Assembly: GCF_943193195.1 (NCBI RefSeq)
Contig: NZ_CALPDG010000009.1
Location: 46,978 to 110,977, forward strand
DNA: 64,000 nt
Direction of reading: 5' to 3'
Source of the DNA: Mediterraneibacter agrestimuris
GTDB lineage: Bacteria > Bacillota > Clostridia > Lachnospirales > Lachnospiraceae
This document shows positions 33,868-44,011 of this stretch, piece by piece. The position numbers and the translations under genes are program-made. The number at the start of each line of letters is the position of its first letter. The first letter of the stretch is position 1. Under the pieces are notes generated by a model. The model worked only from the letters and a program-made list of their open reading frames with translations, had not been told where the DNA came from and ran no database searches.

Positions 33868-34998
33868 ATGAGATGGCTGGGAAAAAAACAGTTAGGGATG
33901 ATAGTAGCTGCAGGTGTGGTGCTGGTAAGCAGTATTGATGTTACAGTATATGCTGCAGAGGAATCAAAGGGCAGTTATGATCAGGAATCAAAAAGTGACT
34001 ATAATATAGAAGAAATACATTCAACGGAAGAGGAAGTATCAGCAGGATGTGCTCTGGAGGACGGAGAAATCGGGTATGTGGCTTTGGGAGATAGTATTCC
34101 GAATGGATATTGTGCAGACGGAGAACCAGAGATGATAAATTATCCGAATTTGCTTGTAGCAGATCTTAAGGAGTTGGGCGGAGACTGTGTTGAATTTTCA
34201 CAGTTTACAAAAAATGGGCTGAGTGCTAAAAAGATGAATAAGACAATACTTCAGGATGAAGCGGTATTAAGTGAACTTGAGACGGCAGATGTTGTAACTC
34301 TGACAGTCGGTGCTAATGACCTGATGAATGAATTCAAAAAAGTGGCACGTGAGATATTAAATAATGAAAAAAAGTTTCACAATGTATACGAAGCTATGGA
34401 GGCGCTGCAGGAAGGAATCTCAGAAAATCCGCTGCTGCTTGTAAAGTGTGCGGGAGCATTGGGAGATTGGGATTATGCTTCTTTTGAGAAAGAGTGGATC
34501 GCTGCAGTGAAAACGATAGATGAGCAATGTCCGGAGCAAAGCCAGCTTGTCGTGACGACCATTTATAATCCGGTAGAGCGGATGGAACTTCCGGGAACTT
34601 TGAATGCGGTCATTGAAACCATAATCTCTAAAATGAATAAAACAATGTATGATCATGCAGAAGAGTATGATTACCGGGTTGTGGATCTGTTTGATTCCGG
34701 TATCGGAGGGTGTACGCAGTCAGACGGACTTCATCCAAACCAAGAGGGACAGGATATGATTCGGGATCTGATCGTAGGAGAACTTGACCTGGATGCATTT
34801 TCCAATGAAAAGTTAAATGAAGAAATAGAAGCCCGGAAGCAGAAAGAGATGGAAGAGGCAGCAAGGAAGGCGGCAGAAAAAGCAGAACGTGCAAAGTCAG
34901 AACGGAAAAAGAAGATTATAAAATATATCGGATTATCTGCGGCAATAGTCAGTGCAGCTCTGATAATTGGATTGTTCTTAAAAAAATACAATTTTTAA
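33868..34998 (+). CDS. Membrane-anchored SGNH/GDSL hydrolase
   Basis: A 376-residue exported esterase-like protein. The signal peptide ends near VTVYAA. The SGNH core has block I VALGDSIPNGY (Ser76), block III VGANDLMNEF and block V Asp286/His289 in DGLHPNQEGQDM. A charged helical stalk (about 305-350, rich in Glu, Lys and Arg) leads to a C-terminal membrane helix, IIKYIGLSAAIVSAALIIGL, with a KKY tail, so the enzyme is held outside on a stalk. Substrates could be acylated wall polymers or lipids. It stands alone between the repeat element and the ribosomal operon. Confidence 0.87.
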   Translation: MRWLGKKQLGMIVAAGVVLVSSIDVTVYAAEESKGSYDQESKSDYNIEEIHSTEEEVSAGCALEDGEIGYVALGDSIPNGYCADGEPEMINYPNLLVADLKELGGDCVEFSQFTKNGLSAKKMNKTILQDEAVLSELETADVVTLTVGANDLMNEFKKVAREILNNEKKFHNVYEAMEALQEGISENPLLLVKCAGALGDWDYASFEKEWIAAVKTIDEQCPEQSQLVVTTIYNPVERMELPGTLNAVIETIISKMNKTMYDHAEEYDYRVVDLFDSGIGGCTQSDGLHPNQEGQDMIRDLIVGELDLDAFSNEKLNEEIEARKQKEMEEAARKAAEKAERAKSERKKKIIKYIGLSAAIVSAALIIGLFLKKYNF

Positions 34999-35008
34999 AA
35001 AAAACTAC

Positions 35009-35037
35009 TTGAAAAATCAAATGTGATTCGTTATACT
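35009..35037 (+). promoter_or_regulatory. Promoter of the S10 ribosomal operon
   Basis: TTGAAA (35009-35014), a 17-bp spacer and TATACT (35032-35037), in an AT-rich context after the SGNH gene. It is the only good promoter before rpsJ, about 335 bp upstream. Confidence 0.75.
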
Positions 35038-35043
35038 AAGAGA

Positions 35044-35373
35044 GCTGTGGCATGATAGCTGTGAAGCGAGAGGTTGCTGCCGAGTGTAAGATACACAAAA
35101 GCAGGTTTTCCGTGGAGCGAATGTCAAGTTAGGAAACTGGCGACAAGTCACTGTACGAATCACAATGTAATTCGCTGACGTATTGCTGAAAAGTAAGATT
35201 TCTAAAAAACAGAAATCAACAATCGGCATGCATCGCACATAAGCAGCGAAAACCGTTGCTAAGTGCTCTTAGCGAGAAACAACGTGTGAGTTTCTCACGA
35301 CACACACGGGAGAGTGTACAGTCACCGCTTGTCGTACTGAAGTAAAAAGTACGAAAAGGAGGCGACTTTTTTT
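35044..35373 (+). other. Long 5' leader of the S10 operon
   Basis: About 330 transcribed, apparently non-coding bases before rpsJ. It is rich in CTTAGCGAG- and GCTAAGTGCTC-like units, and the segment near 35227-35280 (GGCATGCATCGCACATAAGCAGCG...) resembles the secY-adk spacer (about 47066-47116). It is the natural place for autoregulation, as L4 acts on S10 leaders in other bacteria, but no specific L4-binding structure was recognised. Confidence 0.55.
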
Positions 35374-35691
35374 ATGGCAAGTCAAGTAATGAGAATCACA
35401 TTGAAGGCGTATGATCACCAGCTGGTAGATGCATCCGCAAAGAAAATCATCGAAACTGTAAAAAAGAACGGAGCACAGGTGAGTGGTCCGGTGCCACTTC
35501 CGACTAAGAAGGAAGTAGTTACAATTCTGAGAGCTGTACACAAGTACAAAGACTCCAGAGAGCAGTTTGAACAGAGAACTCACAAGAGACTCATCGATAT
35601 CATTACACCAACCCAGAAGACAGTAGACGCACTGTCCAGACTGGAAATGCCGGCAGGTGTGTTCATCGACATCAAGATGAAAAATAAGTAA
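35374..35691 (+). CDS. rpsJ: 30S ribosomal protein S10
   Basis: 105 residues, full length, starting [19 protein letters not shown] with the conserved [21 protein letters not shown] and [20 protein letters not shown]. It is part of the 30S head and, as NusE, of antitermination complexes. First gene of the S10 operon, with AAAGGAGG upstream. Confidence 0.98.
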   Translation: MASQVMRITLKAYDHQLVDASAKKIIETVKKNGAQVSGPVPLPTKKEVVTILRAVHKYKDSREQFEQRTHKRLIDIITPTQKTVDALSRLEMPAGVFIDIKMKNK

Positions 35692-35796
35692 AACACCTAG
35701 CGAGGCAGAAACATTTTAATTAAGAAACAGTAATTCCTAACATTTAGGATGAGCACCCATGCGGCGCTCCGCTGTAAATAACAGGAGGTAGTTATA

Positions 35797-36480
35797 ATGA
35801 AGAAAGCTATTTTAGCGACAAAAGTCGGAATGACTCAAATCTTCAACGAAGACGGAACATTGATTCCGGTAACAGTTCTTCAGGCTGGTCCTTGTGTAGT
35901 AACACAGGTTAAGACAGTAGAGAACGATGGTTACAGTGCAGTTCAGGTTGGATATGTTGACAAGAAAGAAAAGATTGTCACAAAAGACAAGAGCGGCAAG
36001 AAAGAAATCGCACACAGAAACGGTGTAACAAAGGCTGAGAAAGGTCACTTTGACAAAGCCGGTGTTTCTGGTAAAAGATATGTAAAAGAGTTCAGATTTG
36101 AAAATGCTGAAGAATACACACTTGCACAGGAAATTAAGGCAGACATCTTTGAAGCAGGAGATAAGATTGATGCAACAGCAATTTCCAAAGGTAAAGGTTT
36201 CCAGGGAGCTATCAAGCGTCACGGACAGAGCAGAGGACCTATGACTCATGGTTCTAAGTTCCACCGTCACGCAGGTTCCAACGGCGCTGCATCCGATCCG
36301 AGTAAAGTATTCAAGGGCAAGAAGATGCCTGGTCAGATGGGTAACAAGCAGATTACAGTACAGAATCTGGAAGTTGTAAGAGTTGACACTGACAACAACC
36401 TGCTGTTGGTGAAGGGCTCTGTACCGGGACCGAAGAAATGTCTCGTAACAATCAAAGAAACCGTTAAGGCTGCTAGATAG
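35797..36480 (+). CDS. rplC: 50S ribosomal protein L3
   Basis: 227 residues beginning [20 protein letters not shown], with the central extension [22 protein letters not shown] that reaches towards the peptidyl-transferase centre. Assembly-initiating 50S protein. The 105-bp gap before it contains CCTAGCGAGG, a remnant of the spacer repeats. Confidence 0.98.
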   Translation: MKKAILATKVGMTQIFNEDGTLIPVTVLQAGPCVVTQVKTVENDGYSAVQVGYVDKKEKIVTKDKSGKKEIAHRNGVTKAEKGHFDKAGVSGKRYVKEFRFENAEEYTLAQEIKADIFEAGDKIDATAISKGKGFQGAIKRHGQSRGPMTHGSKFHRHAGSNGAASDPSKVFKGKKMPGQMGNKQITVQNLEVVRVDTDNNLLLVKGSVPGPKKCLVTIKETVKAAR

Positions 36481-36509
36481 TCTGATATCAGGAAAGGAGG
36501 AACACACAG

Positions 36510-37130
36510 ATGGCAAACGTATCTGTTTATAATATCGAAGGTAAAGAAGTTGGTACAATCGATCTGAACGATGCTGTATTTGGTGTTGAGGTAAACGAAC
36601 ATCTTGTACACATGGCAGTAGTAAGCCAGCTTGCAAACAAGCGTCAGGGAACACAGAAAGCTAAGACACGTTCTGAAGTTTCCGGCGGCGGAAGAAAACC
36701 GTGGAGACAAAAAGGAACAGGTCATGCAAGACAGGGATCCACAAGAGCTCCGCAGTGGACAGGTGGTGGAGTCGTATTTGCTCCGACGCCAAGAGATTAT
36801 TCTTTCAAGATGAACAAGAAAGAGAAGAGAGCAGCTCTGAAGTCTGCACTGACTTCAAGAGTGGCAGAGAACAAGTTTATCGTGATCGATGAGCTGAAGT
36901 TCGATGAGATTAAGACAAAGAAGTTCCAGGAAGTTTTGAACAACCTGAATGTAAACAAAGCGCTGGTTGTGCTTGAAGACGGTAACAAGAATGCAGAGTT
37001 TTCTGCAAGAAATATCACCGGAATTAAGACAGCTAAGACTAACACGATCAATGTATTTGATATCCTGAAGTACAACACAGTAATCACAACGAAGGCTTGT
37101 GTTGCAACAATCGAGGAGGTGTATGCATAA
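36510..37130 (+). CDS. rplD: 50S ribosomal protein L4
   Basis: 206 residues; [19 protein letters not shown] and the tunnel loop [19 protein letters not shown] are diagnostic. In many bacteria L4 also represses its own operon. Its stop overlaps the rplW start (TAATG), implying coupled translation. AAAGGAGG lies upstream. Confidence 0.98.
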   Translation: MANVSVYNIEGKEVGTIDLNDAVFGVEVNEHLVHMAVVSQLANKRQGTQKAKTRSEVSGGGRKPWRQKGTGHARQGSTRAPQWTGGGVVFAPTPRDYSFKMNKKEKRAALKSALTSRVAENKFIVIDELKFDEIKTKKFQEVLNNLNVNKALVVLEDGNKNAEFSARNITGIKTAKTNTINVFDILKYNTVITTKACVATIEEVYA

Positions 37131-37435
37131 TGGCTAACGTACAGTATTATGACGTAATCCTTAAACCGGTTATTACAGAGAAGAGCATGGAGCTGATGGC
37201 TGACAAGAAATATACATTTTTAGTTCATACAGAAGCTACAAAATCTCAGATTAAAGAAGCTGTCGAAAAAATGTTCAGCGGTACTAAAGTAAAGAATGTA
37301 AACACAATGAACATGGACGGCAAGAATAAGAGAGTCCGCGGCACTTACAAATATGGTAAGACAGCTAAGACAAAAAAGGCAATTGTCCAGCTTACAGCTG
37401 ACAGCGCAGATATCGAATTGTTTGAGGGTCTGTAG
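37130..37435 (+). CDS. rplW: 50S ribosomal protein L23
   Basis: 101 residues from ATG 37130 ([20 protein letters not shown]), with GAGGAGGTG within the end of rplD. The frame is open upstream, but this start gives the family N-terminus. L23 lies at the tunnel exit and docks trigger factor and SRP. Confidence 0.97.
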   Translation: MANVQYYDVILKPVITEKSMELMADKKYTFLVHTEATKSQIKEAVEKMFSGTKVKNVNTMNMDGKNKRVRGTYKYGKTAKTKKAIVQLTADSADIELFEGL

Positions 37436-37620
37436 ACTTAACGAGAGCAAGCTGAAGGCGCAGATCGAGTTTTAGTCGAGACCCGTTCGCAACGCTTAGC
37501 GATGCATCTACTATGCAAGCTTAGCAGAGCGAACCTGATATCTATTGCGAGAACCGATATCAATCAGATATCCGATGTAATTTATACGCATACAAGCGTG
37601 ACAACAAATATTGAGCAGAC
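37436..37620 (+). repeat. Spacer with CTTAGCGA-type repeats (rplW-rplB)
   Basis: A 201-bp gap where the operon normally has about 20 bp. It contains CGAGTTTTAGTCGAG, AACGCTTAGCGATGCATC and AAGCTTAGCAGAGCGAAC, similar to the longer repeats at 40.5, 42.4 and 43.1 kb, and later ATATC/GATAT inverted repeats near 37540-37575. No gene is visible. Confidence 0.6.
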
Positions 37621-37636
37621 GAAAGGAGAGACAGTA

Positions 37637-38479
37637 ATGGGAATTAAAACATATAACCCATATACACCTTCTAGAAGACAGATGACTGGTTCTGATTTCT
37701 CTGAAATCACAAAGACAACACCTGAGAAATCTCTGTTGGATTCAAAGAAGAGAAAAGCTGGTCGTAACAGTCAGGGTAAAATCACAGTTAGACACCGCGG
37801 AGGCGGAGCTAAAAAACAGTATAGAATTGTAGACTTTAAGAGAAAGAAAGACGGAATTCCGGCAAAAGTGATCGGTATCGAGTACGATCCGAACAGAAGC
37901 GCTAACATCGCTCTTATCTGCTATGCAGACGGTGAGAAAGCATACATCCTTGCTCCGGCAGGACTGACAGATGGAATGACAGTAATGAACGGACCGGAAG
38001 CAGAAGTTCGTGTAGGTAACTGCCTGCCGCTTTCCGAGATTCCGGTTGGTACACAGATTCACAATATTGAGCTTTATCCGGGAAAAGGCGGACAGCTTGT
38101 TCGTTCCGCGGGAAACAGCGCTCAGTTGATGGCAAAAGAAGGAAAATATGCAACATTGAGACTTCCGTCCGGTGAGATGAGAATGGTTCCGATTATTTGC
38201 AGAGCTTCCATTGGTGTTGTAGGTAACGGAGAACACAACCTGATTAATATAGGTAAGGCAGGACGTAAGCGTCACATGGGTATCAGACCTACAGTACGTG
38301 GTTCCGTTATGAACCCGAACGACCATCCGCATGGTGGTGGTGAAGGTAAGACTGGTATCGGACGTCCGGGTCCGAGTACTCCGTGGGGTAAACCTGCACT
38401 GGGTCTTAAGACACGTAAGAAAAACAAATCTTCTAACAAGCTGATCGTAAGAAGAAGAGATGGTAAAGCAATCAAATAA
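37637..38479 (+). CDS. rplB: 50S ribosomal protein L2
   Basis: 280 residues from ATG 37637 (AAAGGAGAG upstream). [39 protein letters not shown] and the C-terminal [20 protein letters not shown] with the histidine important for peptidyl transfer are all present. The open frame extends 135 bp upstream through the repeat-bearing spacer, but that part is not L2-like. Confidence 0.98.
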   Translation: MGIKTYNPYTPSRRQMTGSDFSEITKTTPEKSLLDSKKRKAGRNSQGKITVRHRGGGAKKQYRIVDFKRKKDGIPAKVIGIEYDPNRSANIALICYADGEKAYILAPAGLTDGMTVMNGPEAEVRVGNCLPLSEIPVGTQIHNIELYPGKGGQLVRSAGNSAQLMAKEGKYATLRLPSGEMRMVPIICRASIGVVGNGEHNLINIGKAGRKRHMGIRPTVRGSVMNPNDHPHGGGEGKTGIGRPGPSTPWGKPALGLKTRKKNKSSNKLIVRRRDGKAIK

Positions 38480-38504
38480 TTAGTATTTAAGGAGGTTAGA
38501 ACCT

Positions 38505-38786
38505 ATGGCTCGTTCACTTAAAAAAGGACCATTTGCAGACCAGAGCTTACTGAAAAAAGTAGACGCTATGAACGCTGCAGGTGATAAATCAGTTATTAAG
38601 ACATGGTCACGTCGTTCTACAATCTTCCCGTCATTCGTAGGGCATACATTTGCGGTACATGACGGAAGAAAACACGTACCGGTGTATGTTACAGAAGATA
38701 TGGTTGGACACAAACTCGGTGAGTTCGTAGCAACAAGAACATACAGAGGTCACGGAAAAGACGAGAAGAAATCCAAAGTTAGATAA
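38505..38786 (+). CDS. rpsS: 30S ribosomal protein S19
   Basis: 93 residues: [39 protein letters not shown] and [20 protein letters not shown]. Binds 16S rRNA in the 30S head with S13. AAGGAGG upstream. Confidence 0.98.
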   Translation: MARSLKKGPFADQSLLKKVDAMNAAGDKSVIKTWSRRSTIFPSFVGHTFAVHDGRKHVPVYVTEDMVGHKLGEFVATRTYRGHGKDEKKSKVR

Positions 38787-38816
38787 TAAACAACATTTTG
38801 AAAGGAGGATTCATCC

Positions 38817-39206
38817 ATGGCTAAAGGACATAGATCCCAAATCAAGAGAGAAAGAAATGAGCAGCAGAGAGATACAAGACCATCAGCTAAGATTTCTTAC
38901 GCTAGAGTATCTGTTCAGAAAGCTTGTTTTGTATTAGATGCCATCAGAGGCAAAGATGTACAGACAGCGCTTGGTATCCTGGCTTACAACCCAAGATATG
39001 CGTCAAGCGTGATCGAGAAGTTATTAAAATCAGCAATCGCAAACGCTGAGAACAACAACGGTATGAGCGCCGAGAACCTTTATATTGAAGAGTGTTATGC
39101 AAATAAAGGACCGACAATGAAGAGAATCAGACCGAGAGCACAGGGTAGAGCTTATAGAATTGAGAAGAGAATGAGTCACATCACTATCGTGCTGAATGAA
39201 AGATAA
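38817..39206 (+). CDS. rplV: 50S ribosomal protein L22
   Basis: 129 residues with an N-terminal basic extension ([20 protein letters not shown]), then the core [20 protein letters not shown] and the tunnel-lining hairpin with [21 protein letters not shown]. Changes in this loop are known to affect macrolide binding; none was evaluated here. Confidence 0.98.
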   Translation: MAKGHRSQIKRERNEQQRDTRPSAKISYARVSVQKACFVLDAIRGKDVQTALGILAYNPRYASSVIEKLLKSAIANAENNNGMSAENLYIEECYANKGPTMKRIRPRAQGRAYRIEKRMSHITIVLNER

Positions 39207-39217
39207 GGAGGAAAATA

Positions 39218-39874
39218 ATGGGACAGAAAGTTAATCCTCATGGCTTAAGAGTCGGAGTTATCAAAGACTGGGATTCCAAATGGTATGCAGAGAAAGATTT
39301 CGCTGACAACCTTGTAGAAGACCACGAAATCAGAACATTTTTAAAGAAGAGATTATACAGTGCCGGAATTTCCAAGATTGAGATCGAAAGAGCTTCCGAC
39401 CGTGTGAAAATTATTGTTTATACAGCTAAACCGGGTGTTGTTATCGGTAAAGGCGGAGCTGAGATTGAGAAAGTCAAGGCTGAACTTGCACAGTTCACAG
39501 ATAAGAAGCTTATCGTGGATATCAAGGAAGTAAAGAGACCGGACAAAGACGCTCAGTTAGTAGCAGAAAATATTGCACAGCAGCTTGAGAACCGTATTTC
39601 TTTCAGACGTGCTATGAAATCATGCATGTCCAGAACTATGAAATCTGGAGCGCTTGGTGTTAAGACATCTGTATCCGGACGTCTTGGCGGAGCTGATATG
39701 GCTCGTACAGAGTTCTACAGCGAGGGAACAATTCCGCTTCAGACACTGAGAGCTGACATTGATTATGGATTCGCAGAAGCTGACACAACTTACGGAAAAG
39801 TCGGTGTAAAGGTTTGGATTTACAAAGGCGAAGTTCTTCCGACTAAAGGTAACAAGGAAGGGAGCGATAAATAA
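39218..39874 (+). CDS. rpsC: 30S ribosomal protein S3
   Basis: 218 residues: [20 protein letters not shown], the KH domain with [17 protein letters not shown], and [18 protein letters not shown]. Part of the mRNA entry site. The stop overlaps the rplP start (TAATG). Confidence 0.98.
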   Translation: MGQKVNPHGLRVGVIKDWDSKWYAEKDFADNLVEDHEIRTFLKKRLYSAGISKIEIERASDRVKIIVYTAKPGVVIGKGGAEIEKVKAELAQFTDKKLIVDIKEVKRPDKDAQLVAENIAQQLENRISFRRAMKSCMSRTMKSGALGVKTSVSGRLGGADMARTEFYSEGTIPLQTLRADIDYGFAEADTTYGKVGVKVWIYKGEVLPTKGNKEGSDK

Positions 39875-40311
39875 TGTTAATGCCAAAAAGAGTAAAACGT
39901 CGTAAACAGTTCCGTGGTACTATGAAGGGAAAAGCCCTGAGAGGTAACACGATTTCATATGGTGAATACGGTATTATTGCAACAGAGCCGTGTTGGATTC
40001 GCTCCAACCAGATTGAGGCAGCCCGTGTTGCTATGACACGTTATATCAAGCGTGGCGGTAAAGTTTGGATCAAAATCTTCCCAGACAAACCGGTAACAGC
40101 AAAACCAGCAGAAACTCGAATGGGTAGCGGAAAAGGTGCATTGGAGTACTGGGTAGCAGTTGTTAAGCCAGGACGTGTAATGTTTGAGATCGCAGGAGTA
40201 TCTGAAGAAATAGCCAGAGAAGCTCTTCGTCTTGCAATGCACAAATTACCTTGCAAATGCAAAATCGTTTCTCGCGCAGAATTAGAAGGCGGTGATAACA
40301 GTGAAAATTAA
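39874..40311 (+). CDS. rplP: 50S ribosomal protein L16
   Basis: 145 residues beginning [20 protein letters not shown], with the conserved [19 protein letters not shown]. It lies near the A-site of the 50S subunit. ATG 39874 overlaps the rpsC stop; ATG 39880 is a less conserved alternative. Confidence 0.97.
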   Translation: MLMPKRVKRRKQFRGTMKGKALRGNTISYGEYGIIATEPCWIRSNQIEAARVAMTRYIKRGGKVWIKIFPDKPVTAKPAETRMGSGKGALEYWVAVVKPGRVMFEIAGVSEEIAREALRLAMHKLPCKCKIVSRAELEGGDNSEN

Positions 40312-40501
40312 TACATTTGTAAACGAATTAAGAGGAAAATCCGTAGAGGAATTGAATCAGGAATTAGTAGCTGCTAAGAAAGAGCTTTTCAACTTGAGAT
40401 TCCAGAATGCGACAAATCAGTTAGATAACACAAGCAGAATTAAGGAAGTTAGAAAGAATATCGCTCGTATTCAGACTATGATCACAGAGGCAGGCCGATA
40501 G
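40301..40501 (+). CDS. rpmC: 50S ribosomal protein L29
   Basis: 66 residues from GTG 40301 ([20 protein letters not shown]), with [20 protein letters not shown] diagnostic. An upstream in-frame GTG at 40292 lies inside rplP and gives an unusual N-terminus. Overlaps rplP by 11 bp. Confidence 0.96.
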   Translation: MKINTFVNELRGKSVEELNQELVAAKKELFNLRFQNATNQLDNTSRIKEVRKNIARIQTMITEAGR

Positions 40502-40503
40502 GC

Positions 40504-40591
40504 TCAAAGCAACTTGGCGAGGTATTATCGAGTCTAGCGCGAAGCCATTCTTTGAGATTAGCGAGGTGTTATCGAGCTTAGCTAAAAGAAC
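40504..40591 (+). repeat. Spacer repeats between rpmC and rpsQ
   Basis: Two related units: CAAAGCAACTTGGCGAGGTATTATCGAG... (40504-40546) and a hairpin-like unit 40547-40591 that opens ATTCTTTGAG and closes AAAAGAAC, so its ends pair. The latter matches the units at 42439-42491 and 42548-42600. No coding potential. Confidence 0.75.
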
Positions 40592-40624
40592 TACCTTATA
40601 AAACATTTGAAAGGAGTAGCAACT

Positions 40625-40882
40625 GTGGAAGAAAGAAATTTGAGAAAAACCCGTACAGGCAAGGTTGTCAGTGACAAAATGGACAAGACAATCGTTGTTG
40701 CAGTAGAGGACCACGTTAAGCATCCGTTGTATAAGAAAATCGTAAAGAGAACTTATAAGCTGAAAGCTCACGATGAACAGAACGAATGCCACGTTGGGGA
40801 TACAGTAAAAGTTATGGAAACAAGACCGCTGTCCAAGGACAAGAGATGGAGACTTGTAGAAATCATAGAGAAAGCAAAATAA
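40625..40882 (+). CDS. rpsQ: 30S ribosomal protein S17
   Basis: 85 residues from GTG 40625, 9 nt after [27 protein letters not shown], then [17 protein letters not shown] and [16 protein letters not shown]. The frame is open slightly further upstream but the ribosome site decides the start. Confidence 0.97.
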   Translation: MEERNLRKTRTGKVVSDKMDKTIVVAVEDHVKHPLYKKIVKRTYKLKAHDEQNECHVGDTVKVMETRPLSKDKRWRLVEIIEKAK

Positions 40883-40923
40883 TTGCTTTACGTTTGTGAG
40901 TAGATTAAAGGAGGTTTACCTGC

Positions 40924-41292
40924 ATGATACAACAGGAAAGTAGACTTAAAGTAGCCGACAACACAGGCGCAAAAGAGTTGCTGTGTATCCGTGTACTTGG
41001 CGGTTCTACAAGAAGATATGCCAATATCGGAGATGTGATCGTTGCAACTGTTAAAGATGCAACACCAGGCGGCGTTGTTAAAAAAGGTGATGTTGTTAAA
41101 GCTGTAGTTGTTCGTTCTGTAAAGGGAGCACGCCGTAAAGATGGTTCTTACATCAGATTCGATGAGAATGCAGCAGTCATTATCAAAGATGATTTGAACC
41201 CACGTGGAACACGTATTTTTGGACCAGTAGCACGTGAGCTTCGTGAGAAACACTTCATGAAGATCGTTTCTCTGGCTCCGGAAGTACTGTAG
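40924..41292 (+). CDS. rplN: 50S ribosomal protein L14
   Basis: 122 residues, [20 protein letters not shown] through [13 protein letters not shown], the expected full length. Forms an intersubunit bridge. AAGGAGG upstream. Confidence 0.98.
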   Translation: MIQQESRLKVADNTGAKELLCIRVLGGSTRRYANIGDVIVATVKDATPGGVVKKGDVVKAVVVRSVKGARRKDGSYIRFDENAAVIIKDDLNPRGTRIFGPVARELREKHFMKIVSLAPEVL

Positions 41293-41306
41293 GGAGGTGC
41301 GTAAGA

Positions 41307-41621
41307 ATGTCAACAATGAAGATTAAAAAAGGTGATACTGTAAGAGTCATCGCTGGAAAAGACAAAGACAAAGAAGGCAAAGTACTTGCTGTAAATAAAA
41401 AGGACGGAAAGGTTCTGGTTGAAGGCGTTAATATGCTGACAAAGCATACAAAACCGAGCATGGCTAATCAGAACGGCGGTATCGTTCATCAGGAAGGACC
41501 GATCGACATTTCCAACGTTATGTATGTACACAAAGGAAAAGCAACAAGAATCGGATTCAAGATGGATGGAAACAAGAAAGTTCGTGTTGCAAAATCAACA
41601 GGCGATGTTATCGAAGACTAA
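41307..41621 (+). CDS. rplX: 50S ribosomal protein L24
   Basis: 104 residues with a KOW motif at the N-terminus ([20 protein letters not shown]) and the conserved [20 protein letters not shown] is 8 nt before ATG 41307; ATG 41316 is an alternative. Confidence 0.97.
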   Translation: MSTMKIKKGDTVRVIAGKDKDKEGKVLAVNKKDGKVLVEGVNMLTKHTKPSMANQNGGIVHQEGPIDISNVMYVHKGKATRIGFKMDGNKKVRVAKSTGDVIED

Positions 41622-41645
41622 TTTTGAGGAAGGAGGTTCTTAAAC

Positions 41646-42185
41646 TTGAGTAGACTGAAAGAAACATATCAGAATGAGATCGTTGAAGCAATGATCAAAA
41701 AATTTGGATATAAAAATAAAATGGAAGTACCGAAGCTCGACAAGGTTGTTATCAACATGGGTGTTGGCGAAGCAAAGGACAATGCAAAAGTATTAGAGTC
41801 TGCAATTGCCGATCTTGAGAAAATTTCAGGACAGAAGGCAGTTGTGACAAGAGCAAAGAATTCTGTAGCTAACTTCAAGATCAGAGAAGGTATGGCAATC
41901 GGATGTAAGGTTACATTGAGAGGCGAGAGAATGTACGAGTTCGTTGACCGTTTGATCAACCTCGCACTTCCGCGTGTACGTGACTTCAGAGGTGTTAACC
42001 CGAATGCATTTGACGGAAGAGGTAACTACGCACTTGGAATCAAGGAACAGCTTATTTTCCCGGAAATCGAGTACGATAAAATCGATAAGGTAAGAGGTAT
42101 GGATGTAATTTTCGTTACAACTGCCAAGACTGACGAAGAAGCACGTGAGCTTCTGAGACAGTTCAATATGCCGTTTGCAAAGTAA
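41646..42185 (+). CDS. rplE: 50S ribosomal protein L5
   Basis: 179 residues from a TTG start (AAGGAGG 8-10 nt upstream): [54 protein letters not shown]. Binds 5S rRNA. Confidence 0.97.
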   Translation: MSRLKETYQNEIVEAMIKKFGYKNKMEVPKLDKVVINMGVGEAKDNAKVLESAIADLEKISGQKAVVTRAKNSVANFKIREGMAIGCKVTLRGERMYEFVDRLINLALPRVRDFRGVNPNAFDGRGNYALGIKEQLIFPEIEYDKIDKVRGMDVIFVTTAKTDEEARELLRQFNMPFAK

Positions 42186-42200
42186 TTAAGGAGGGAAATC

Positions 42201-42386
42201 ATGGCAAAGACATCTATGAAAATCAAACAGCAGCGCAAGCCTAAATTCTCTACAAGAGAATACAGCCGCTGTAGAATTTGTGGTCGTCCACATGCATATT
42301 TAAGAAAATATGGTATCTGCCGTGTCTGCTTCCGTGAACTGGCATACAAAGGTCAGATTCCGGGAGTAAAGAAGGCAAGCTGGTAA
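42201..42386 (+). CDS. rpsZ: 30S ribosomal protein S14, zinc-binding type Z
   Basis: 61 residues with two CxxC pairs, [20 protein letters not shown], the short zinc-ribbon form of S14. Its presence implies ordinary zinc demand; many relatives carry a zinc-free paralogue elsewhere. Followed by a long repeat-filled spacer. Confidence 0.97.
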   Translation: MAKTSMKIKQQRKPKFSTREYSRCRICGRPHAYLRKYGICRVCFRELAYKGQIPGVKKASW

Positions 42387-42397
42387 GCACTGAACCG

Positions 42398-42600
42398 AAA
42401 GCAACTTGGCGAGGTGTTGTCGAGCCTAGTGCGAGGTTGTTCTTTGAGCTTAGTGAGGTGTTAACGAACTTAGCGAAAAGAACTTCCTTAGAAAGCGAAG
42501 TTTGAACTTAGGCACACGGAACCGAAAGTAGTTTAGTGTGCGAGGCTGTTCTTTGAACTTAGTGAGGTATTAACGAACTTAGTGAAAAGAACTTCCTTAG
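42398..42600 (+). repeat. Spacer repeats between rpsZ and rpsH
   Basis: Within a 267-bp gap, two 53-bp units (42439-42491 and 42548-42600) differ at only three positions. Each opens GTTCTTTGA, has CTTAGTGAGGT and ACGAACTTAG inside, and closes AAAAGAACTTCCTTAG, so GTTCTTT pairs with AAAGAAC. A related unit CGAAAGCAACTTGGCGAGGT lies just before them. No gene is visible. Confidence 0.82.
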
Positions 42601-42653
42601 TCAGCACAGGCAGAAATGTATAATAGATAAATAGAGAAGGAGGATACATCCAC

Positions 42654-43055
42654 ATGACTATGAGCGATCCAATTGCAGATATGCTTACAAGAATCCGTAA
42701 TGCAAATACTGCTAAACATGATACAGTTGATGTTCCTGCATCTAAAATGAAGATTGCAATCGCAAACATTCTTTTGGATGAGGGATATATCGCAAAATAC
42801 GATATCGTAGAAGACGGAAACTTCCAGACAATTCACATTACCCTGAAATATGGTGTTGATAAGAATGAGAAAGTTATTTCCGGTTTGAAGAGAATTTCCA
42901 AACCAGGTCTTCGTGTATACGCTAACAGCGAGGATATGCCGAAGGTACTTGGCGGACTCGGAACTGCTATCGTATCAACAAACAAAGGTGTTATCACAGA
43001 TAAAGAAGCAAGAAAACTCGGCGTAGGCGGAGAGGTACTGTGCTTTATCTGGTAG
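42654..43055 (+). CDS. rpsH: 30S ribosomal protein S8
   Basis: 133 residues, [20 protein letters not shown] through [11 protein letters not shown], with [20 protein letters not shown]. Binds 16S rRNA and, in other bacteria, its own spc mRNA. GAAGGAGG upstream after the long spacer. Confidence 0.98.
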   Translation: MTMSDPIADMLTRIRNANTAKHDTVDVPASKMKIAIANILLDEGYIAKYDIVEDGNFQTIHITLKYGVDKNEKVISGLKRISKPGLRVYANSEDMPKVLGGLGTAIVSTNKGVITDKEARKLGVGGEVLCFIW

Positions 43056-43430
43056 ACCGAAAGCAACTTAGTGAAAGCAAGCCGAGAGGCGCAGCTTGAA
43101 CTTAGTGCGAGGTCGTTCTTGGCGCTTAGCGATGCATTAAGTACTTGGCGAGGTATTGTCGAGCCTAGTACGAAAGCAGGTACGCTGAACAAAGTGAAGC
43201 GTATCCTACACGCGAGCTTAGCAAGAAGAACTTCATTGTCCCAGCGCTTAGGCGCACGGACGCAAAAGCAACTTAGTGAAAGCAAGCCGAGAGGCGCAGC
43301 TTGCGCTTAGGCGCACGGACGCAAAAGTAACTTATTGAATACAGAGGACCGCCAGGTTTGAAAAAACCTCGCTAAGTATTCAATGCGAACTGAAAACAGA
43401 ACGGACTAAAGCATCCGTTCCGAAAATTTA
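43056..43430 (+). repeat. Spacer repeats between rpsH and rplF (largest)
   Basis: The 396-bp gap is mostly repeats. A 38-bp segment at 43061-43098 recurs exactly at 43266-43303, and a 25-bp segment GCGCTTAGGCGCACGGACGC... at 43244-43268 recurs exactly at 43303-43327. CTTGGCGAGGTATTGTCGAGCCTAG near 43140 matches the rpsZ-rpsH units. The last part has TTGAATAC paired with GTATTCAA around a CCTCGCTAAG segment. No gene is visible. Confidence 0.85.
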
Positions 43431-43451
43431 AGTTATTAGGAGGACAAAGGT

Positions 43452-43994
43452 ATGTCACGTATTGGAAGACTGCCAATTACAATCCCGGCAGGCGTTACTG
43501 TTGAGATTACAGAAAATAATGTAGTGACCGTAAAAGGTCCGAAGGGAACTCTGTCAAAAGAGCTTCCGGTAGAAATGGAAATTAAGCAGGAAGGCGAAGA
43601 AGTAATCGTTACAAGACCGAACGACTTAAAGAAAATGAAATCTCTTCACGGTCTGACAAGAACACTGATCAACAACATGGTTGTTGGTGTTACAAACGGA
43701 TACGAAAAAGTTCTGGAAGTAAACGGTGTAGGTTACAGAGCAGCTAAATCCGGTAATAAACTGACACTGAACCTTGGATATTCTCATCCGGTAGAGATGA
43801 TCGATCCGGAAGGTGTTGAGACAGTTCTGGAAGGACAGAACAAGATTACCGTTAAGGGTATCGATAAAGAAAAAGTTGGCCAGTACGCAGCTGAAATCAG
43901 AGACAAGAGAAGACCGGAGCCATATAAGGGCAAGGGTATCAAGTATGCTGATGAAGTTATCAGACGTAAAGTTGGTAAGACTGGTAAGAAATAA
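43452..43994 (+). CDS. rplF: 50S ribosomal protein L6
   Basis: 180 residues: [33 protein letters not shown] and the C-terminal [19 protein letters not shown]. Part of the factor-binding region. AGGAGG upstream. Confidence 0.98.
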   Translation: MSRIGRLPITIPAGVTVEITENNVVTVKGPKGTLSKELPVEMEIKQEGEEVIVTRPNDLKKMKSLHGLTRTLINNMVVGVTNGYEKVLEVNGVGYRAAKSGNKLTLNLGYSHPVEMIDPEGVETVLEGQNKITVKGIDKEKVGQYAAEIRDKRRPEPYKGKGIKYADEVIRRKVGKTGKK

Positions 43995-44011
43995 TTAAGG
44001 AGGGTGTGAAA

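Noticed and set aside
43071..43310. Open frame through the rpsH-rplF spacer
   Set aside because: It is made entirely of the direct repeats, with no ribosome site and repetitive low-information protein sequence.
37436..43440. CRISPR-like array in the ribosomal spacers
   Set aside because: The repeats are irregular in length and spacing, diverged and dispersed between genes, with no unique spacers of constant size and no cas genes.
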